Source: Acetobacter orientalis
GTDB taxonomy: Bacteria > Pseudomonadota > Alphaproteobacteria > Acetobacterales > Acetobacteraceae
Assembly (NCBI RefSeq): GCF_000963965.1
Contig: NZ_BAMX01000055.1
Location: 44,405 to 108,404, forward strand
Direction: 5' to 3'
DNA: 64,000 bases
The notes under the pieces are model-generated. The model saw nothing but the letters and a program-made list of their open reading frames with translations, had not been told where the DNA came from and did not search any database. Shown one piece after another: positions 1 to 9,418 of the stretch; positions within the stretch are counted from its first letter, which is position 1; every line of letters starts with the position of its first letter. The translations under genes and the position numbers were made by a program.

Positions 1-2
1 CC

Positions 3-2555
3 GCCCCAGTTGCCAGAACTTCTGTGTGGGTGCCCTCCGTATCTAGCCTGTATACGCAGGTGCCGTTGCGGCAGGAAAACGCCTATTTCTCTATTGGAGA
101 GCGTTGCAACGCCAATGGCTCCAAAAAATGGCGCGAACTTCAAGAATCTCACGACTGGGACGGCTGTGTCGCCTTGGGCCGCGAGCAAGCCAAAGAAGGC
201 TCTAACGCGCTTGATATTTGCACCGCCTTTGTTGGCCGCGATGAACGCGCAGAAATGGATGAGGTCATTAAACGCTTCACCTCATCTGTGAACGCGCCGC
301 TGGTCATTGATTCGACCGAAACGCCGGTTATTGAGGCCGCCCTTAAACTGCATGGGGGCAAGCCCATTATTAACTCCATCAATTTTGAAGATGGAGAAGG
401 CCCCGCCGCAGACCGTATGGTGCTGGCCCGCAAGTTTGGTGCAGCCGTTGTGGCCCTGACTATTGATGAAGAAGGCATGGCCCGCCGCCCAGAAGACAAG
501 CTGCGCATTGCCACACGCCTGATTGAGTTTGCCTGCGACACATACGGCCTGCCGCAGTCTGACCTGATGATTGACCCGCTCACCTTTACCATTGCCACCG
601 GCGCGGAAGATGACCGTAAACTGGGGCTATGGACACTAGAGGGCATTAAGCTGATCCGGGATAACTTCCCCGATGTGCAAATTGTGCTGGGTCTTTCCAA
701 CATCTCGTTTGGGCTTAACCCGGCGGCCCGTGCGGTGCTTAACTCGGTTTATCTTGACCATGCCATTAAAGCAGGCATGACGGCCGCCATTGTGCATGTC
801 TCCAAAATTCGGCCCCTGCACATGATTGCCCCAGAAGAGGTAAAAGTTGCCGAAGACCTGATTTTTGACCGCCGCACCCCAGACTATGACCCCCTGCAAA
901 CCCTGCTGGCTATGTTTGCAGACCGCAAAGCGTCTGAAGCCGTAAAGCGTAAAGTAGCCGAAACCGCAGAAGAGCGCCTAAAAGACCGCATTGTTGATGG
1001 TGACCGCAAAGGGCTGGAAGCAGACCTTGAAGAAGCCATGACCAAAATGGCCCCCATAGATATTATTAATACCGTGCTGCTAGATGGCATGAAGGTTGTA
1101 GGCGAGTTGTTTGGGGCTGGTAAAATGCAGCTCCCGTTTGTGTTGCAGTCTGCCGAAACCATGAAAGCCGCCGTGGCGTGGCTAGAGCCACATATGGAAC
1201 GGGCCGAGGGCCAACAGCGCGGCACCATTGTGCTGGCCACCGTAAAAGGCGACGTGCACGATATTGGTAAGAATTTGGTGGATATTATTCTGACCAATAA
1301 CGGCTACCGTGTTGTAAACCTTGGCATTAAAGTGCCGGTAGCCGACATGATTGAAGCCGCAAAGCGCGAAAAAGCCGATGCCATTGGCATGTCTGGTCTT
1401 TTGGTAAAATCTACCGTGATTATGCGCGAAAACCTTGAAGAAATTACCCGCGGCGGGCTGGATGTACCAGTACTGCTTGGGGGGGCGGCCCTAACCCGCA
1501 ACTACGTAGAAGAAGACTGTGTGGCGGCCTACAACCCCACAGGGCGTGTAGCCTATGCGCGTGATGCGTTTGATGGCCTGACCCTGATGGACCACATTGC
1601 CCAAAACAAGTTTGATGACTACTTGGCCGCTATTAGCAAACGGCGCGAAGGGAAGTCTGCCCGCCGTAACGCCCGTGCACCAGAGCAGGCTGAAACACGC
1701 GGTTTTGGTGCGGTTGATAAAGAAGCTGCCCAAGCGCGCCGCGCCCGTATGGTAGCAGATGAACCCGTGCTGACACCGCCTTTCTGGGGCAGCAAAATTA
1801 TTACGGCCCCAACCGAGGCGGTTATTCCGTTTCTGAATGAGCGTTCACTGTACCAGTTCCAGTGGGGGTTTAGAAAGCAGGGCCGCTCGCTGGAAGACTT
1901 TATGGTTTGGGCCAAGCAGGAACTGCGCCCCATTCTAAAGCGCATGTTAGAGCTTGCCGCCAAAGACGATATTTTGCGGCCCCAAGCCTCTTACGGGTAT
2001 TGGAAAGCAGCAGGCGACGGCAACGATCTGGTGTTGTTTGAAGAAGACGGCACCACAGAAGCCGCCCGCTTTACCCTGCCCCGCCAAATGCGCGAAGATG
2101 GTGACTGTATTGCCGACTTTGTACGCGATATTAACGACCCGCAGCGCGATGTTGTGGGCCTGCAAGTTGTGACCGTAGGCCAAAAAGCCTCTGACATTGC
2201 CCGCGACTGGTTTGAAGAAAACCGCTACCAAGACTACCTGTACCTGCACGGCCTGTCGGTAGAAATAGCCGAAGCCATGGCCGAATATACCCACAAGCGC
2301 ATTCGGGCAGAGCTTGGCTTTGCGGCAGAAGATGCCCGCGATATGGACACCCTGCTCCAGCAAAACTACCGTGGTTCACGCTACTCGTTTGGGTATCCGG
2401 CCTGCCCACGGTTGGAAGACCAACACCCCATTTTAGCCCTGTTGGGTGCTGAGCGTATTGGCGTGTCTTTGACCGATGGTGACCAGTTGCACCCAGAGCA
2501 ATCAACCTCGGCTCTGGTTATTCTGAACAAACGGGCAAAGTATTTTACAATCTAG
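3..2555 (+). CDS. metH: Methionine synthase, cobalamin-dependent (3' part)
   Basis: Transfers the methyl group of 5-methyltetrahydrofolate to homocysteine through methylcobalamin, in the cytoplasm. The frame is open from the first bases, so the gene starts upstream; the homocysteine-binding zinc domain is outside the window. Visible in order: pterin-binding domain (opening NAYFSIGERCNANGSKK), cobalamin cap helices, the B12-binding Rossmann domain with GDVHDIGKN (His is the lower cobalt ligand), and the C-terminal reactivation domain with FGYPACP for AdoMet. The end (PEQSTSALVILNKRAKYF) resembles the longer MetH class rather than the E. coli C-terminus. About 850 residues are visible. An alternative is a split MetH whose pterin part starts at the GTG near base 24, but the open upstream frame favours truncation by the window. 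It makes B12 supply relevant to this organism. Confidence 0.95.
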   Translation, partial: APVARTSVWVPSVSSLYTQVPLRQENAYFSIGERCNANGSKKWRELQESHDWDGCVALGREQAKEGSNALDICTAFVGRDERAEMDEVIKRFTSSVNAPLVIDSTETPVIEAALKLHGGKPIINSINFEDGEGPAADRMVLARKFGAAVVALTIDEEGMARRPEDKLRIATRLIEFACDTYGLPQSDLMIDPLTFTIATGAEDDRKLGLWTLEGIKLIRDNFPDVQIVLGLSNISFGLNPAARAVLNSVYLDHAIKAGMTAAIVHVSKIRPLHMIAPEEVKVAEDLIFDRRTPDYDPLQTLLAMFADRKASEAVKRKVAETAEERLKDRIVDGDRKGLEADLEEAMTKMAPIDIINTVLLDGMKVVGELFGAGKMQLPFVLQSAETMKAAVAWLEPHMERAEGQQRGTIVLATVKGDVHDIGKNLVDIILTNNGYRVVNLGIKVPVADMIEAAKREKADAIGMSGLLVKSTVIMRENLEEITRGGLDVPVLLGGAALTRNYVEEDCVAAYNPTGRVAYARDAFDGLTLMDHIAQNKFDDYLAAISKRREGKSARRNARAPEQAETRGFGAVDKEAAQARRARMVADEPVLTPPFWGSKIITAPTEAVIPFLNERSLYQFQWGFRKQGRSLEDFMVWAKQELRPILKRMLELAAKDDILRPQASYGYWKAAGDGNDLVLFEEDGTTEAARFTLPRQMREDGDCIADFVRDINDPQRDVVGLQVVTVGQKASDIARDWFEENRYQDYLYLHGLSVEIAEAMAEYTHKRIRAELGFAAEDARDMDTLLQQNYRGSRYSFGYPACPRLEDQHPILALLGAERIGVSLTDGDQLHPEQSTSALVILNKRAKYFTI

Positions 2556-2633
2556 TTTTTCCTCACTTTTAAGGTGCAGCTTCTATAGTATTCAGCCAAG
2601 AGCGCTGAAAACACGAGAAGGGAGCCTTACCGG

Positions 2634-4334
2634 GTGGAAATGCTGACACTGATTGATCTGGCCGGAAGTGTCGCCCTGCTTCTGTGGGGCGTGCACATGG
2701 TGCAGACCGGCGTGCAGCGGGCCTGCGGGGCACGGCTTAACAGCCTGCTGGCCCGCATGCTGGGCAACCGCTTTCAAGCCTTTTTAACCGGGCTTGGCAT
2801 TACCGCCATTTTACAATCTTCTACCGCAACAGGGCTCATGATTACGGGTCTAGCCGCCCGCGGGCAGCTAGACCTTGCCCCCGCCCTAGCGGTTATGCTG
2901 GGGGCCAATGTTGGCACAACACTTATTGTGCAACTGCTCTCGTTTGATGTGTCTGCCATTGCACCAGCCTTTGTGCTGACAGGCGTTGCCCTGTTTAGGC
3001 GTGGGCAAGGCGCATGGCGCGATTCTGGGCGGGTATTTATTGGCCTTGGGCTTATTTTGCTCTCACTACGGCAATTTTTGGTACTGCTAGGGCCATACAC
3101 CCACAAACCCGAGCTGACTGCTGTATTAGCCTCTATGAGCTCACACTCCTTGGCGGCCATTTTGTTGGGGGCTCTTATTACGTGGGTTAGCCATTCCTCT
3201 GTTGCGACGGTTATGCTGGTCACTACTTTTGCAACAAGCGGCACCATTGGCCTAGAAACCGCGCTGGCTCTGGTTTTGGGCGCTAATATTGGCACCTCTA
3301 TTAACCCTGTTATTGAAGGCAGCCGCACAGACCCCACAGCACGGCGTATTTCTATGGGTAACCTGCTGGTACGTGCGGTTGGGGCCATGCTCCTTGTGCC
3401 CCTGCTCCCTTTTATCTGCACGTTTATGGAGCGCTTGGAGCCAGATGCCGCCCGGCAGGTGGCAGACTTCCATACGCTGTTTAATGTGGGGTTAGCCGCC
3501 CTTATGCTGCCCGGCCTACGCCCCTATGCCCGCCTGATGCAACGTTTAATACCCACCCCGGTAGAAGACGCCCACGCCGCACCGGGGGCACCGCGCTACC
3601 TTGACCGCCTGCTGCTGGATAAAGCCCCCCAACTTGCCATTGGTAGCGCCACGCGTGAGACCATGCGCCTGTGCGACCTTTTGGCGGCCATGCTTACCGC
3701 CATGCAAGACGGCATGCGCACCACAGACCCAGCCCGCGCAGCGGCCGCCCGCCCCCTTGGTAACGCCATGGAAGACCTAGGGGCCGCCATACGCGCCTAC
3801 CTTGCCGGACTAGACCCAGACACAGCAAACCAGCTTGAAATGGAGCGAGCAGAAGATATTTTAGCCTTTTGCACCCAGTTGCTACACGCCGAAGATATTG
3901 TTGAGCGCAGCTTGGTGCCCATGGTGCAAAAAATGGCGCGCCAACGCATTGTGCTACCCCCGGCCCTTATGGCCCCTGTAGAGCGTATGCTCACCCAGCT
4001 TGGGTATAACCTTAATATTTGCGCCACCGTGCTGTTGGGGCAAACACCGCCAGAGGGTAACCCGCTTGCAGGGCAGAAAGACCTATTCCGTGACCTGGAG
4101 AGTGATGCAACCGCAGCCTATTTTGAGCGCCTGCGCACCAGCTCGGCTGAGGCCAAAACCCCGGCAGAAACAGCCGAAGCTGTCATGCAGGAAGAAACTG
4201 CAACCTACCAGCTTACGCTTTTGCGAGACCTACGGCGTGTTAACACGCATATTGTGGCCGCAGCCTCTTACCCGCTCACACCGGGAGACGGGCCGCTTTT
4301 TGTGGAGCATGAAGCCACCAACGCAGCCCCATAG
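2634..4334 (+). CDS. Na/Pi cotransporter family protein
   Basis: Integral membrane protein of the NptA/YjbB type (PF02690), expected to move phosphate with sodium across the inner membrane. The two inverted repeats each carry the family signature: LQSSTATGLM near residue 62 and a degenerate SHSSVATVML near residue 187, each followed by a GANxGT motif. Residues about 340-550 form a cytoplasmic helical PhoU-like domain. Start is GTG with a GAAGGGAG ribosome site about 10 bases upstream; an ATG two codons later is the alternative. In E. coli the homologue exports phosphate. It stands alone between metH and a small hypothetical gene. Confidence 0.88.
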   Translation: MEMLTLIDLAGSVALLLWGVHMVQTGVQRACGARLNSLLARMLGNRFQAFLTGLGITAILQSSTATGLMITGLAARGQLDLAPALAVMLGANVGTTLIVQLLSFDVSAIAPAFVLTGVALFRRGQGAWRDSGRVFIGLGLILLSLRQFLVLLGPYTHKPELTAVLASMSSHSLAAILLGALITWVSHSSVATVMLVTTFATSGTIGLETALALVLGANIGTSINPVIEGSRTDPTARRISMGNLLVRAVGAMLLVPLLPFICTFMERLEPDAARQVADFHTLFNVGLAALMLPGLRPYARLMQRLIPTPVEDAHAAPGAPRYLDRLLLDKAPQLAIGSATRETMRLCDLLAAMLTAMQDGMRTTDPARAAAARPLGNAMEDLGAAIRAYLAGLDPDTANQLEMERAEDILAFCTQLLHAEDIVERSLVPMVQKMARQRIVLPPALMAPVERMLTQLGYNLNICATVLLGQTPPEGNPLAGQKDLFRDLESDATAAYFERLRTSSAEAKTPAETAEAVMQEETATYQLTLLRDLRRVNTHIVAAASYPLTPGDGPLFVEHEATNAAP

Positions 4335-4414
4335 CCAAATACGCATGCCATAAACCCACCGTGTACCCACACAAACAGTTGACCTTGCGGGCTTCTCCCG
4401 CACATCATTACACC

Positions 4415-4768
4415 ATGCAGCACAGCCCCCGCCCGCCCGTACACACGCAGCCCCCCCAGCAGCCAGAAACACCCAGCCCAGACATGCGCGCTGTGTGTAA
4501 CCGGGCCGGGGTGCATGCTACGGCTTGCGTGGCGGCTTTTATTGCCAAAAACCCTACCGATGTTGTGCAAGAAAGCGCTGCGTTTATGCTGGAGCTTGAA
4601 AGTATCTGGCAGGCTTTGGCCCTAGAGCCAGAAGAAGTCTGGACAGAGCTTTTGCGCCGCATAGAAATGGGCGAGCTCTTTTTACGGCTTAACCAACCCC
4701 CACACCGTAAAAAAATGAACGGCCGCACCCAACGCCCCTGGCGCATTTCAACCAGTAAACTACCATGA
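4415..4768 (+). CDS. Hypothetical protein upstream of cvpA
   Basis: Protein of about 117 residues with no family I recognise. The first 25 residues are Pro/His-rich and probably disordered; the middle (VQESAAFMLELESIWQALAL, then EEVWTELLRRIEMGELFLRL) reads like an amphipathic helical domain; the C-terminus is basic. No signal peptide or membrane segment. The start is uncertain: GTG at 4361, ATG at 4415 and ATG at 4484 are all in frame and none has a convincing ribosome site. It lies 41 bases ahead of cvpA on the same strand, so it may be cotranscribed with cvpA-purF. The opposite strand also has an open frame here, but its composition looks less protein-like. Confidence 0.5.
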   Translation: MQHSPRPPVHTQPPQQPETPSPDMRAVCNRAGVHATACVAAFIAKNPTDVVQESAAFMLELESIWQALALEPEEVWTELLRRIEMGELFLRLNQPPHRKKMNGRTQRPWRISTSKLP

Positions 4769-4809
4769 CGCACACCGTACCAGCCCTGTGCGGGGTAGCG
4801 TAACACGTT

Positions 4810-5334
4810 ATGGCAGTTCTAGACGGCATTACGCTTGTGCTTATTGGGCTTTCAACGCTGCATGGGCTGTGGCGTGGCTTTACCCAGCAAGCCTTGGGCA
4901 TAGGCGGCTGGATTCTGTCTGTTATGCTGGCCTGCCGCTATTACGGCCTTGTTATACCGTGGGCACGCTCGTTTATTCACAACCACTTAACGGCTGATAT
5001 TGCGGCCTTTATTGGGCTGTTGCTGGTTTTGCTGGTTGTGGTCTCTCTTTTGGTAAGTGCCATTGTACGCATGGTGCAGGCCACAGCTTTAAGCGGGCTA
5101 GACCGCACATTAGGGGGTATTTTTGGCCTGCTGCGCGGCGGCTTTTTAGTAGTGGTGCTTTTTTTGGGGGCACAGTGGCTTTTACTGCCAGAAGATGTGC
5201 AAAGCCTTGAAGAGAACAGTAGGCTAACCCCATATATCCAGCGTGGGGCAGCCACTCTCAGACCTTTTCTGCCAGATTTCGGCGCGAAAGGGCTTGCGTC
5301 AGAGCGCTCCACAGGCCATGACGCCACCCTATAG
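4810..5334 (+). CDS. cvpA: CvpA family membrane protein
   Basis: Inner-membrane protein of the colicin V production family (PF02674), 174 residues with about four hydrophobic segments in the first 125 residues and a short soluble tail. The opening (LDGITLVLIGLSTLHGLWRG) matches the family's N-terminal helix. The biochemical role is unsettled; in enterobacteria it supports envelope integrity. It directly precedes purF, the same order as in E. coli, so the pair is likely an operon. Confidence 0.85.
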   Translation: MAVLDGITLVLIGLSTLHGLWRGFTQQALGIGGWILSVMLACRYYGLVIPWARSFIHNHLTADIAAFIGLLLVLLVVVSLLVSAIVRMVQATALSGLDRTLGGIFGLLRGGFLVVVLFLGAQWLLLPEDVQSLEENSRLTPYIQRGAATLRPFLPDFGAKGLASERSTGHDATL

Positions 5335-5381
5335 TTCCCCTACGTCTTACTTCCGGTTACTTGCGGAGGCCCTGCGCACCA

Positions 5382-6860
5382 ATGCACGCCCACGACGCCC
5401 CCTGTTCCCTGCCTTCTACGGCTGCCTGCCATGATGATGACCACCCGCATGAAGAATGCGCGGTTTTTGGCATCTGGAATGCCAAAGATGCTGCTGCCCT
5501 GACAGCGCTTGGCCTCCATGCCTTGCAACATCGTGGGCAGGAAGCTGCTGGCATTGTCTCCTACGACACCCAGTTCCATTCCCACCGCGGGCTTGGGCTG
5601 GTGGGGGATGTTTTTAACGACCCCCGCGTAATGGCCACCCTTAAAGGTGACCGCGCTATTGGCCACAACCGTTATGCAACCACCGGGGCTACGCTGCTAC
5701 GCAACGTACAGCCTTTGTTTGCCGAGTTTGCCTTTGGCGGGCTGGCCGTGGCGCATAACGGTAACCTGACCAACTCTGAAAGCCTGCGTAAAGAGCTGAT
5801 CCGCCGTGGCTGCCTGTTCCAGTCCACCATGGATACAGAAGTGTTTGTGCATCTTATTGCCACATCACTTTACGCCACAGTGGAAGACCGCCTGATAGAC
5901 GCGCTTAAACGCGTAACGGGCGCTTACTCGCTTGTCGTGCTCTCTACCGATGCCCTTATGGGTGTGCGTGACCCCATGGGCGTACGCCCACTGGTGCTAG
6001 GCCGCCTACCCGCTGAAAGCGGAGAAGAAGGGGCGTGGGTTCTCGCATCTGAAACCTGCGGTCTGGACATTATTGGCGCAGAATTTGTGCGTGATGTTGA
6101 ACCGGGCGAACTGGTAATTATTGACCAAAACGGTATTCGCTCTCTGCGGCCGTTTGGGCAAAGCAAACCGCATTTCTGTGTGTTTGAATATATTTACTTT
6201 GCCCGCCCCGACTCCGTGCTGGAAGGGCTGCCTGTTTACGCTGTGCGTAAACAGATTGGCCACGAGCTGGCTCTGGAAAGCGGTGTGGATGCAGACATTG
6301 TGGTGCCTGTGCCCGATTCTGGCGTGCCTTCTGCCATGGGGTATGCCGAAGCCAGCGGTATTCCCTTTGAGCTCGGCATTATACGCAACCATTATGTGGG
6401 CCGTACCTTTATTGAGCCAACAGACCAGATCCGTAATCTGGGCGTAAGAATGAAGCACTCCCCCAACCGCCCTGCCCTAGATGGCAAGCGCGTTATTTTG
6501 GTGGATGACTCCATTGTGCGCGGCACAACATCGCGCAAGATTGTGGATATGGTGCGGGCAGCAGGCGCAAAAGAAGTGCATATGCGCATTTCTTCCCCCC
6601 CCACTAAACATTCCTGCTTTTACGGCATTGATACCCCAGAGCGCAGCCACCTGCTTGCCGCCCAGTACGACCTTGCCAAAATGGCCGAACTGATTGGTGT
6701 AGACAGCTTGGCCTTTATCTCGCTCGATGGGTTGTACCGCGCTATGGGCCACGAAAGCCGTGACTCCTACCGTGAGCGGTATTGCGATGCCTGCTTTACA
6801 GGGGACTACCCCATTCCCTTAGTTGACCATGATGCGGAGTTTGGCAAAGGCACAGCCTGA
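5382..6860 (+). CDS. purF: Amidophosphoribosyltransferase
   Basis: First committed step of purine synthesis: PRPP plus glutamine gives 5-phosphoribosylamine. The N-terminal Ntn glutaminase domain follows a propeptide of about 26 residues, with the catalytic Cys in EECAVFGIW becoming residue 1 after processing. HRGQEAAGI and GHNRYATTG are glutaminase motifs. The C-terminal phosphoribosyltransferase domain carries the PRPP loop VILVDDSIVRGTTSRKI. Length 492 is normal. ATG at 5382 is chosen because GGAGG lies 12 bases upstream; a TTG seven codons earlier overlaps that site. A strong terminator follows 22 bases after the stop. Confidence 0.97.
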   Translation: MHAHDAPCSLPSTAACHDDDHPHEECAVFGIWNAKDAAALTALGLHALQHRGQEAAGIVSYDTQFHSHRGLGLVGDVFNDPRVMATLKGDRAIGHNRYATTGATLLRNVQPLFAEFAFGGLAVAHNGNLTNSESLRKELIRRGCLFQSTMDTEVFVHLIATSLYATVEDRLIDALKRVTGAYSLVVLSTDALMGVRDPMGVRPLVLGRLPAESGEEGAWVLASETCGLDIIGAEFVRDVEPGELVIIDQNGIRSLRPFGQSKPHFCVFEYIYFARPDSVLEGLPVYAVRKQIGHELALESGVDADIVVPVPDSGVPSAMGYAEASGIPFELGIIRNHYVGRTFIEPTDQIRNLGVRMKHSPNRPALDGKRVILVDDSIVRGTTSRKIVDMVRAAGAKEVHMRISSPPTKHSCFYGIDTPERSHLLAAQYDLAKMAELIGVDSLAFISLDGLYRAMGHESRDSYRERYCDACFTGDYPIPLVDHDAEFGKGTA

Positions 6861-6882
6861 GCTAACCGCCACACGGTAAACC

Positions 6883-6918
6883 AAAAAAGGCGGCCCCTTT
6901 AAACGGGCCGCCTTTTTT
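6883..6918. terminator. Bidirectional intrinsic terminator
   Basis: GGCGGCCC at 6889-6896 pairs with GGGCCGCC at 6905-6912, flanked by six A on the left and six T on the right. It can end purF on plus and pqiC, which arrives from the minus strand. Confidence 0.9.
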
Positions 6919-7004
6919 GTGGGCTCAACTACACCCCAAAGCCAGTGAGTACACCGTACCCGCGTAGCCGTAGCCTTTACGAGAGTACGGCTCTTATACC
7001 AACG

Positions 7005-7703
7005 TTACTTATGGCCCTTACGCACTGCCGCAGCCTGCTGCTGGCGTTGCTGTTCTGCCAGTTGTTGCTGCTGGGCGGGCACAAGGCGCAACTGGGCGGC
7101 TGCGGTATCGGCAATCTGGCCAAGCAGGGTGCTAAGCTCCTGCGCCAAAGAGACAGAGCCTGATACTGTACCGCCCTGCACATGCAGACGTTGTAGGTAC
7201 ACTCCCTCATCACCCGCTGGGGCACCGGCAAGAGCAGGCTGGACAGAAAGAGCAGCCTCTATCTCAACCCGGCCAGATGGGCCTTCTGCAAAGCGGGTCA
7301 CTGAGAGTTCAACATAGGCATCAGGCTGGGTGGTTACGGCATCATTTTCAGCAAAGACGGCTGTACCGGGTAGGCGTTGGGCAAGGTCTCCGGCCATGGC
7401 GCGGCTAATTTGCCCGGCAAGAGAATCTCCCCACGCATCGTTGCTGGCTACGGTCAGTTTATAGCCGGTGTCTTTGGTCACCATTCTGTCTCGGTCTAGG
7501 CCAGAGGCAATGGTGGGCTGGCGTACCTCAACATAACGCGGGCCACCTGCCTGCGCCTGCCCCGGCACCACGGCCAGCGTATACAAAGAGGGCGACCCGG
7601 AAGAGCACGCCGTAAGCGTTACTGCCATAACACCCAGCCCCGCAGCACCAAGCAACAGGCTGCGGCGTGTAGGAAGGGCCTGAGCGGCTGAAAGATGTTT
7701 CAT
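7005..7703 (-). CDS. pqiC: PqiC-like intermembrane transport lipoprotein
   Basis: Outer-membrane-anchored lipoprotein partner of the PqiAB lipid transport system (PF03886, ABC-type transport auxiliary). Signal peptide has twin arginines (TRRSLLLGAAGLG) and ends in a lipobox TLTAC, giving a lipidated Cys at residue 33. The conserved body contains YVEVRQPTIASGLDRDRMV and YKLTVASNDAWGDSL. The last 30 residues are rich in Gln and probably disordered. Five bases separate it from pqiB, so the three pqi genes form one operon read on the minus strand. Confidence 0.9.
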   Translation of the reverse strand: MKHLSAAQALPTRRSLLLGAAGLGVMAVTLTACSSGSPSLYTLAVVPGQAQAGGPRYVEVRQPTIASGLDRDRMVTKDTGYKLTVASNDAWGDSLAGQISRAMAGDLAQRLPGTAVFAENDAVTTQPDAYVELSVTRFAEGPSGRVEIEAALSVQPALAGAPAGDEGVYLQRLHVQGGTVSGSVSLAQELSTLLGQIADTAAAQLRLVPAQQQQLAEQQRQQQAAAVRKGHK

Positions 7704-7708
7704 GGCTG

Positions 7709-9418
7709 TTACCGTCCGGAGATCAGGGCTGAGGGGTGGTTGGTCAGGAAGTCAGACAGGAAGCGGAGCGACCGCGCGGTCTGGCCTAACTGTAAAACCA
7801 TGCTCTGCAAATTGCGGTGGAAGTCGCTATTGCCCCCATAGCTGGCCAGAAGCCGGTTGGCGTTCTGGATAGTCTGGTCAAGCTGGTTGGTCATTTCTGG
7901 CAAGCGCTGCATAAGCGGGCCAACGCCTTTGCGCAGTTGGGTGCTCATGTCTTGCAGGTTTTGCATAGACACCTTCAGGCTGGCCAAAGACTGTTTAATT
8001 TCTGGGCTGGTTAGGGTTTTGTCTGCATTGGCCAGCAGGTTGTTAGCGTTTACGCCAATTTGCTCAAACGGCATGGCCGACAGGCGAGACGCCACGGTAG
8101 AGAGCGAGTCCATAATGCCGTTCATGCCCCCAGCCTGACCGGGAATAACCAACGTTTGGCCTTCCATGCTGGTTGTGGCGGGGGGTGGGTTTTTAACAAA
8201 GTTGAGCGAGATCATGGTCTCACCCGTCAGGAAGCTGGCGCTGTCTGTAGACGCACGCAAGCCATTGGCCACCAGTGTTTTGAACATATCGGTCAAAGCA
8301 CCGTGTTTGATGTCTTTGGCGTCTAGCACGCGTTCGGGCTGAATTTGCATGCCAATACGCACACGCGGGTGCCCTGCTTTTTGGTCGAGATCTAGCTTAA
8401 CGCTTGTGACACTCCCAATCTGAATACCGAACATGGTGACCTGACTGCCCGCCGTAAGCCCTTTAACAGAAGAGGTTACATACGTGGCAAGTGGCACACG
8501 CTCATGGTAGCCCGCGCTGTCTGCATCTTCTTTACTATCATACAGCTTAAAAACAGTATCAGCTGGGGCTTCGCTAGCGGTAGAAGAGCCGTCTTCATCG
8601 CGCGGGAGGCCAAAGGCTACGCCACCAGAAAAGAGTGCCTGCAAAGACTGCAACTGCACTTTAAGGCCACCAGCCCCAAAGCCAACCTGCACACCAGAGA
8701 CATTCCAAAAACGTGTATCGGTACGCAGGTAGCGGTCATAAGGCTCGCGGATAAACACCTGAATAAGAATAGGGCCACGGCCACCGGGGGGCATGGTGTA
8801 ACCCAGCACCTCGCCTACATCCACATCCCGAAAAAAGACAGGCGCACCTTGCCCAATAGACCCAATAGAAGGGGCAACCAGCGTATAAGTACGGCCCGGC
8901 TGGTCTGAGCGCACACCGGGTGGGGCTTCTAGCCCCTGAAACGTGGTCATGTGCTTGGTTTTGCCAATATCGACCCCTTCCAAACCGGGGTCGAAAGCAA
9001 TGTAAGCCCCAGACATAAGGGTTTCTAGGCCCGTAATGCTGGCCCCGTTAATGCGGGGGCGCACCACCCAAAACCGCGCACGGTCTGTGAGCATGTCGTT
9101 GGTGCCGGAGTTCATGCGAATACGCACTTTAACGTGCCGCAAGTCTTCGGTGAGAGAAATATTCTGCACCGTACCCAAAACCACAGCCTTGTTTTTAAGC
9201 TGGGTTTGGCCGCTGGTCATGCCATCTGCGGTATCAAACACAACGGTAATTTCTGGCCCGTTGCTGGCAAAGCTACGCCAGACCAAAAAGCCCGCAATAA
9301 GCACGGACAAGATTGGAATAATCCAGATAATAGAAAACCGGATACGGCGCACCACGGCATCTGGCATCACGCCGCTGTCGTTCCCGTTGGAAGAGTGCTG
9401 AGAGTTTTGTCCGTTCAC
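7709..9418 (-). CDS. pqiB: PqiB-like MCE (MlaD) family protein
   Basis: Periplasm-spanning tunnel protein for lipid traffic between inner and outer membrane. One N-terminal transmembrane helix (IIWIIPILSVLIAGFLVW, residues about 31-48) is followed by three MCE domains (starting near residues 55, 170 and 300) and a long C-terminal helical segment with repeated hydrophobic spacing, which in E. coli PqiB forms the needle. The sequence DTADGMTSGQTQLKNKAVVL is a typical MCE opening. At 569 residues it matches the family. It overlaps pqiA by four bases, giving translational coupling. Confidence 0.93.
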   Translation of the reverse strand: MNGQNSQHSSNGNDSGVMPDAVVRRIRFSIIWIIPILSVLIAGFLVWRSFASNGPEITVVFDTADGMTSGQTQLKNKAVVLGTVQNISLTEDLRHVKVRIRMNSGTNDMLTDRARFWVVRPRINGASITGLETLMSGAYIAFDPGLEGVDIGKTKHMTTFQGLEAPPGVRSDQPGRTYTLVAPSIGSIGQGAPVFFRDVDVGEVLGYTMPPGGRGPILIQVFIREPYDRYLRTDTRFWNVSGVQVGFGAGGLKVQLQSLQALFSGGVAFGLPRDEDGSSTASEAPADTVFKLYDSKEDADSAGYHERVPLATYVTSSVKGLTAGSQVTMFGIQIGSVTSVKLDLDQKAGHPRVRIGMQIQPERVLDAKDIKHGALTDMFKTLVANGLRASTDSASFLTGETMISLNFVKNPPPATTSMEGQTLVIPGQAGGMNGIMDSLSTVASRLSAMPFEQIGVNANNLLANADKTLTSPEIKQSLASLKVSMQNLQDMSTQLRKGVGPLMQRLPEMTNQLDQTIQNANRLLASYGGNSDFHRNLQSMVLQLGQTARSLRFLSDFLTNHPSALISGR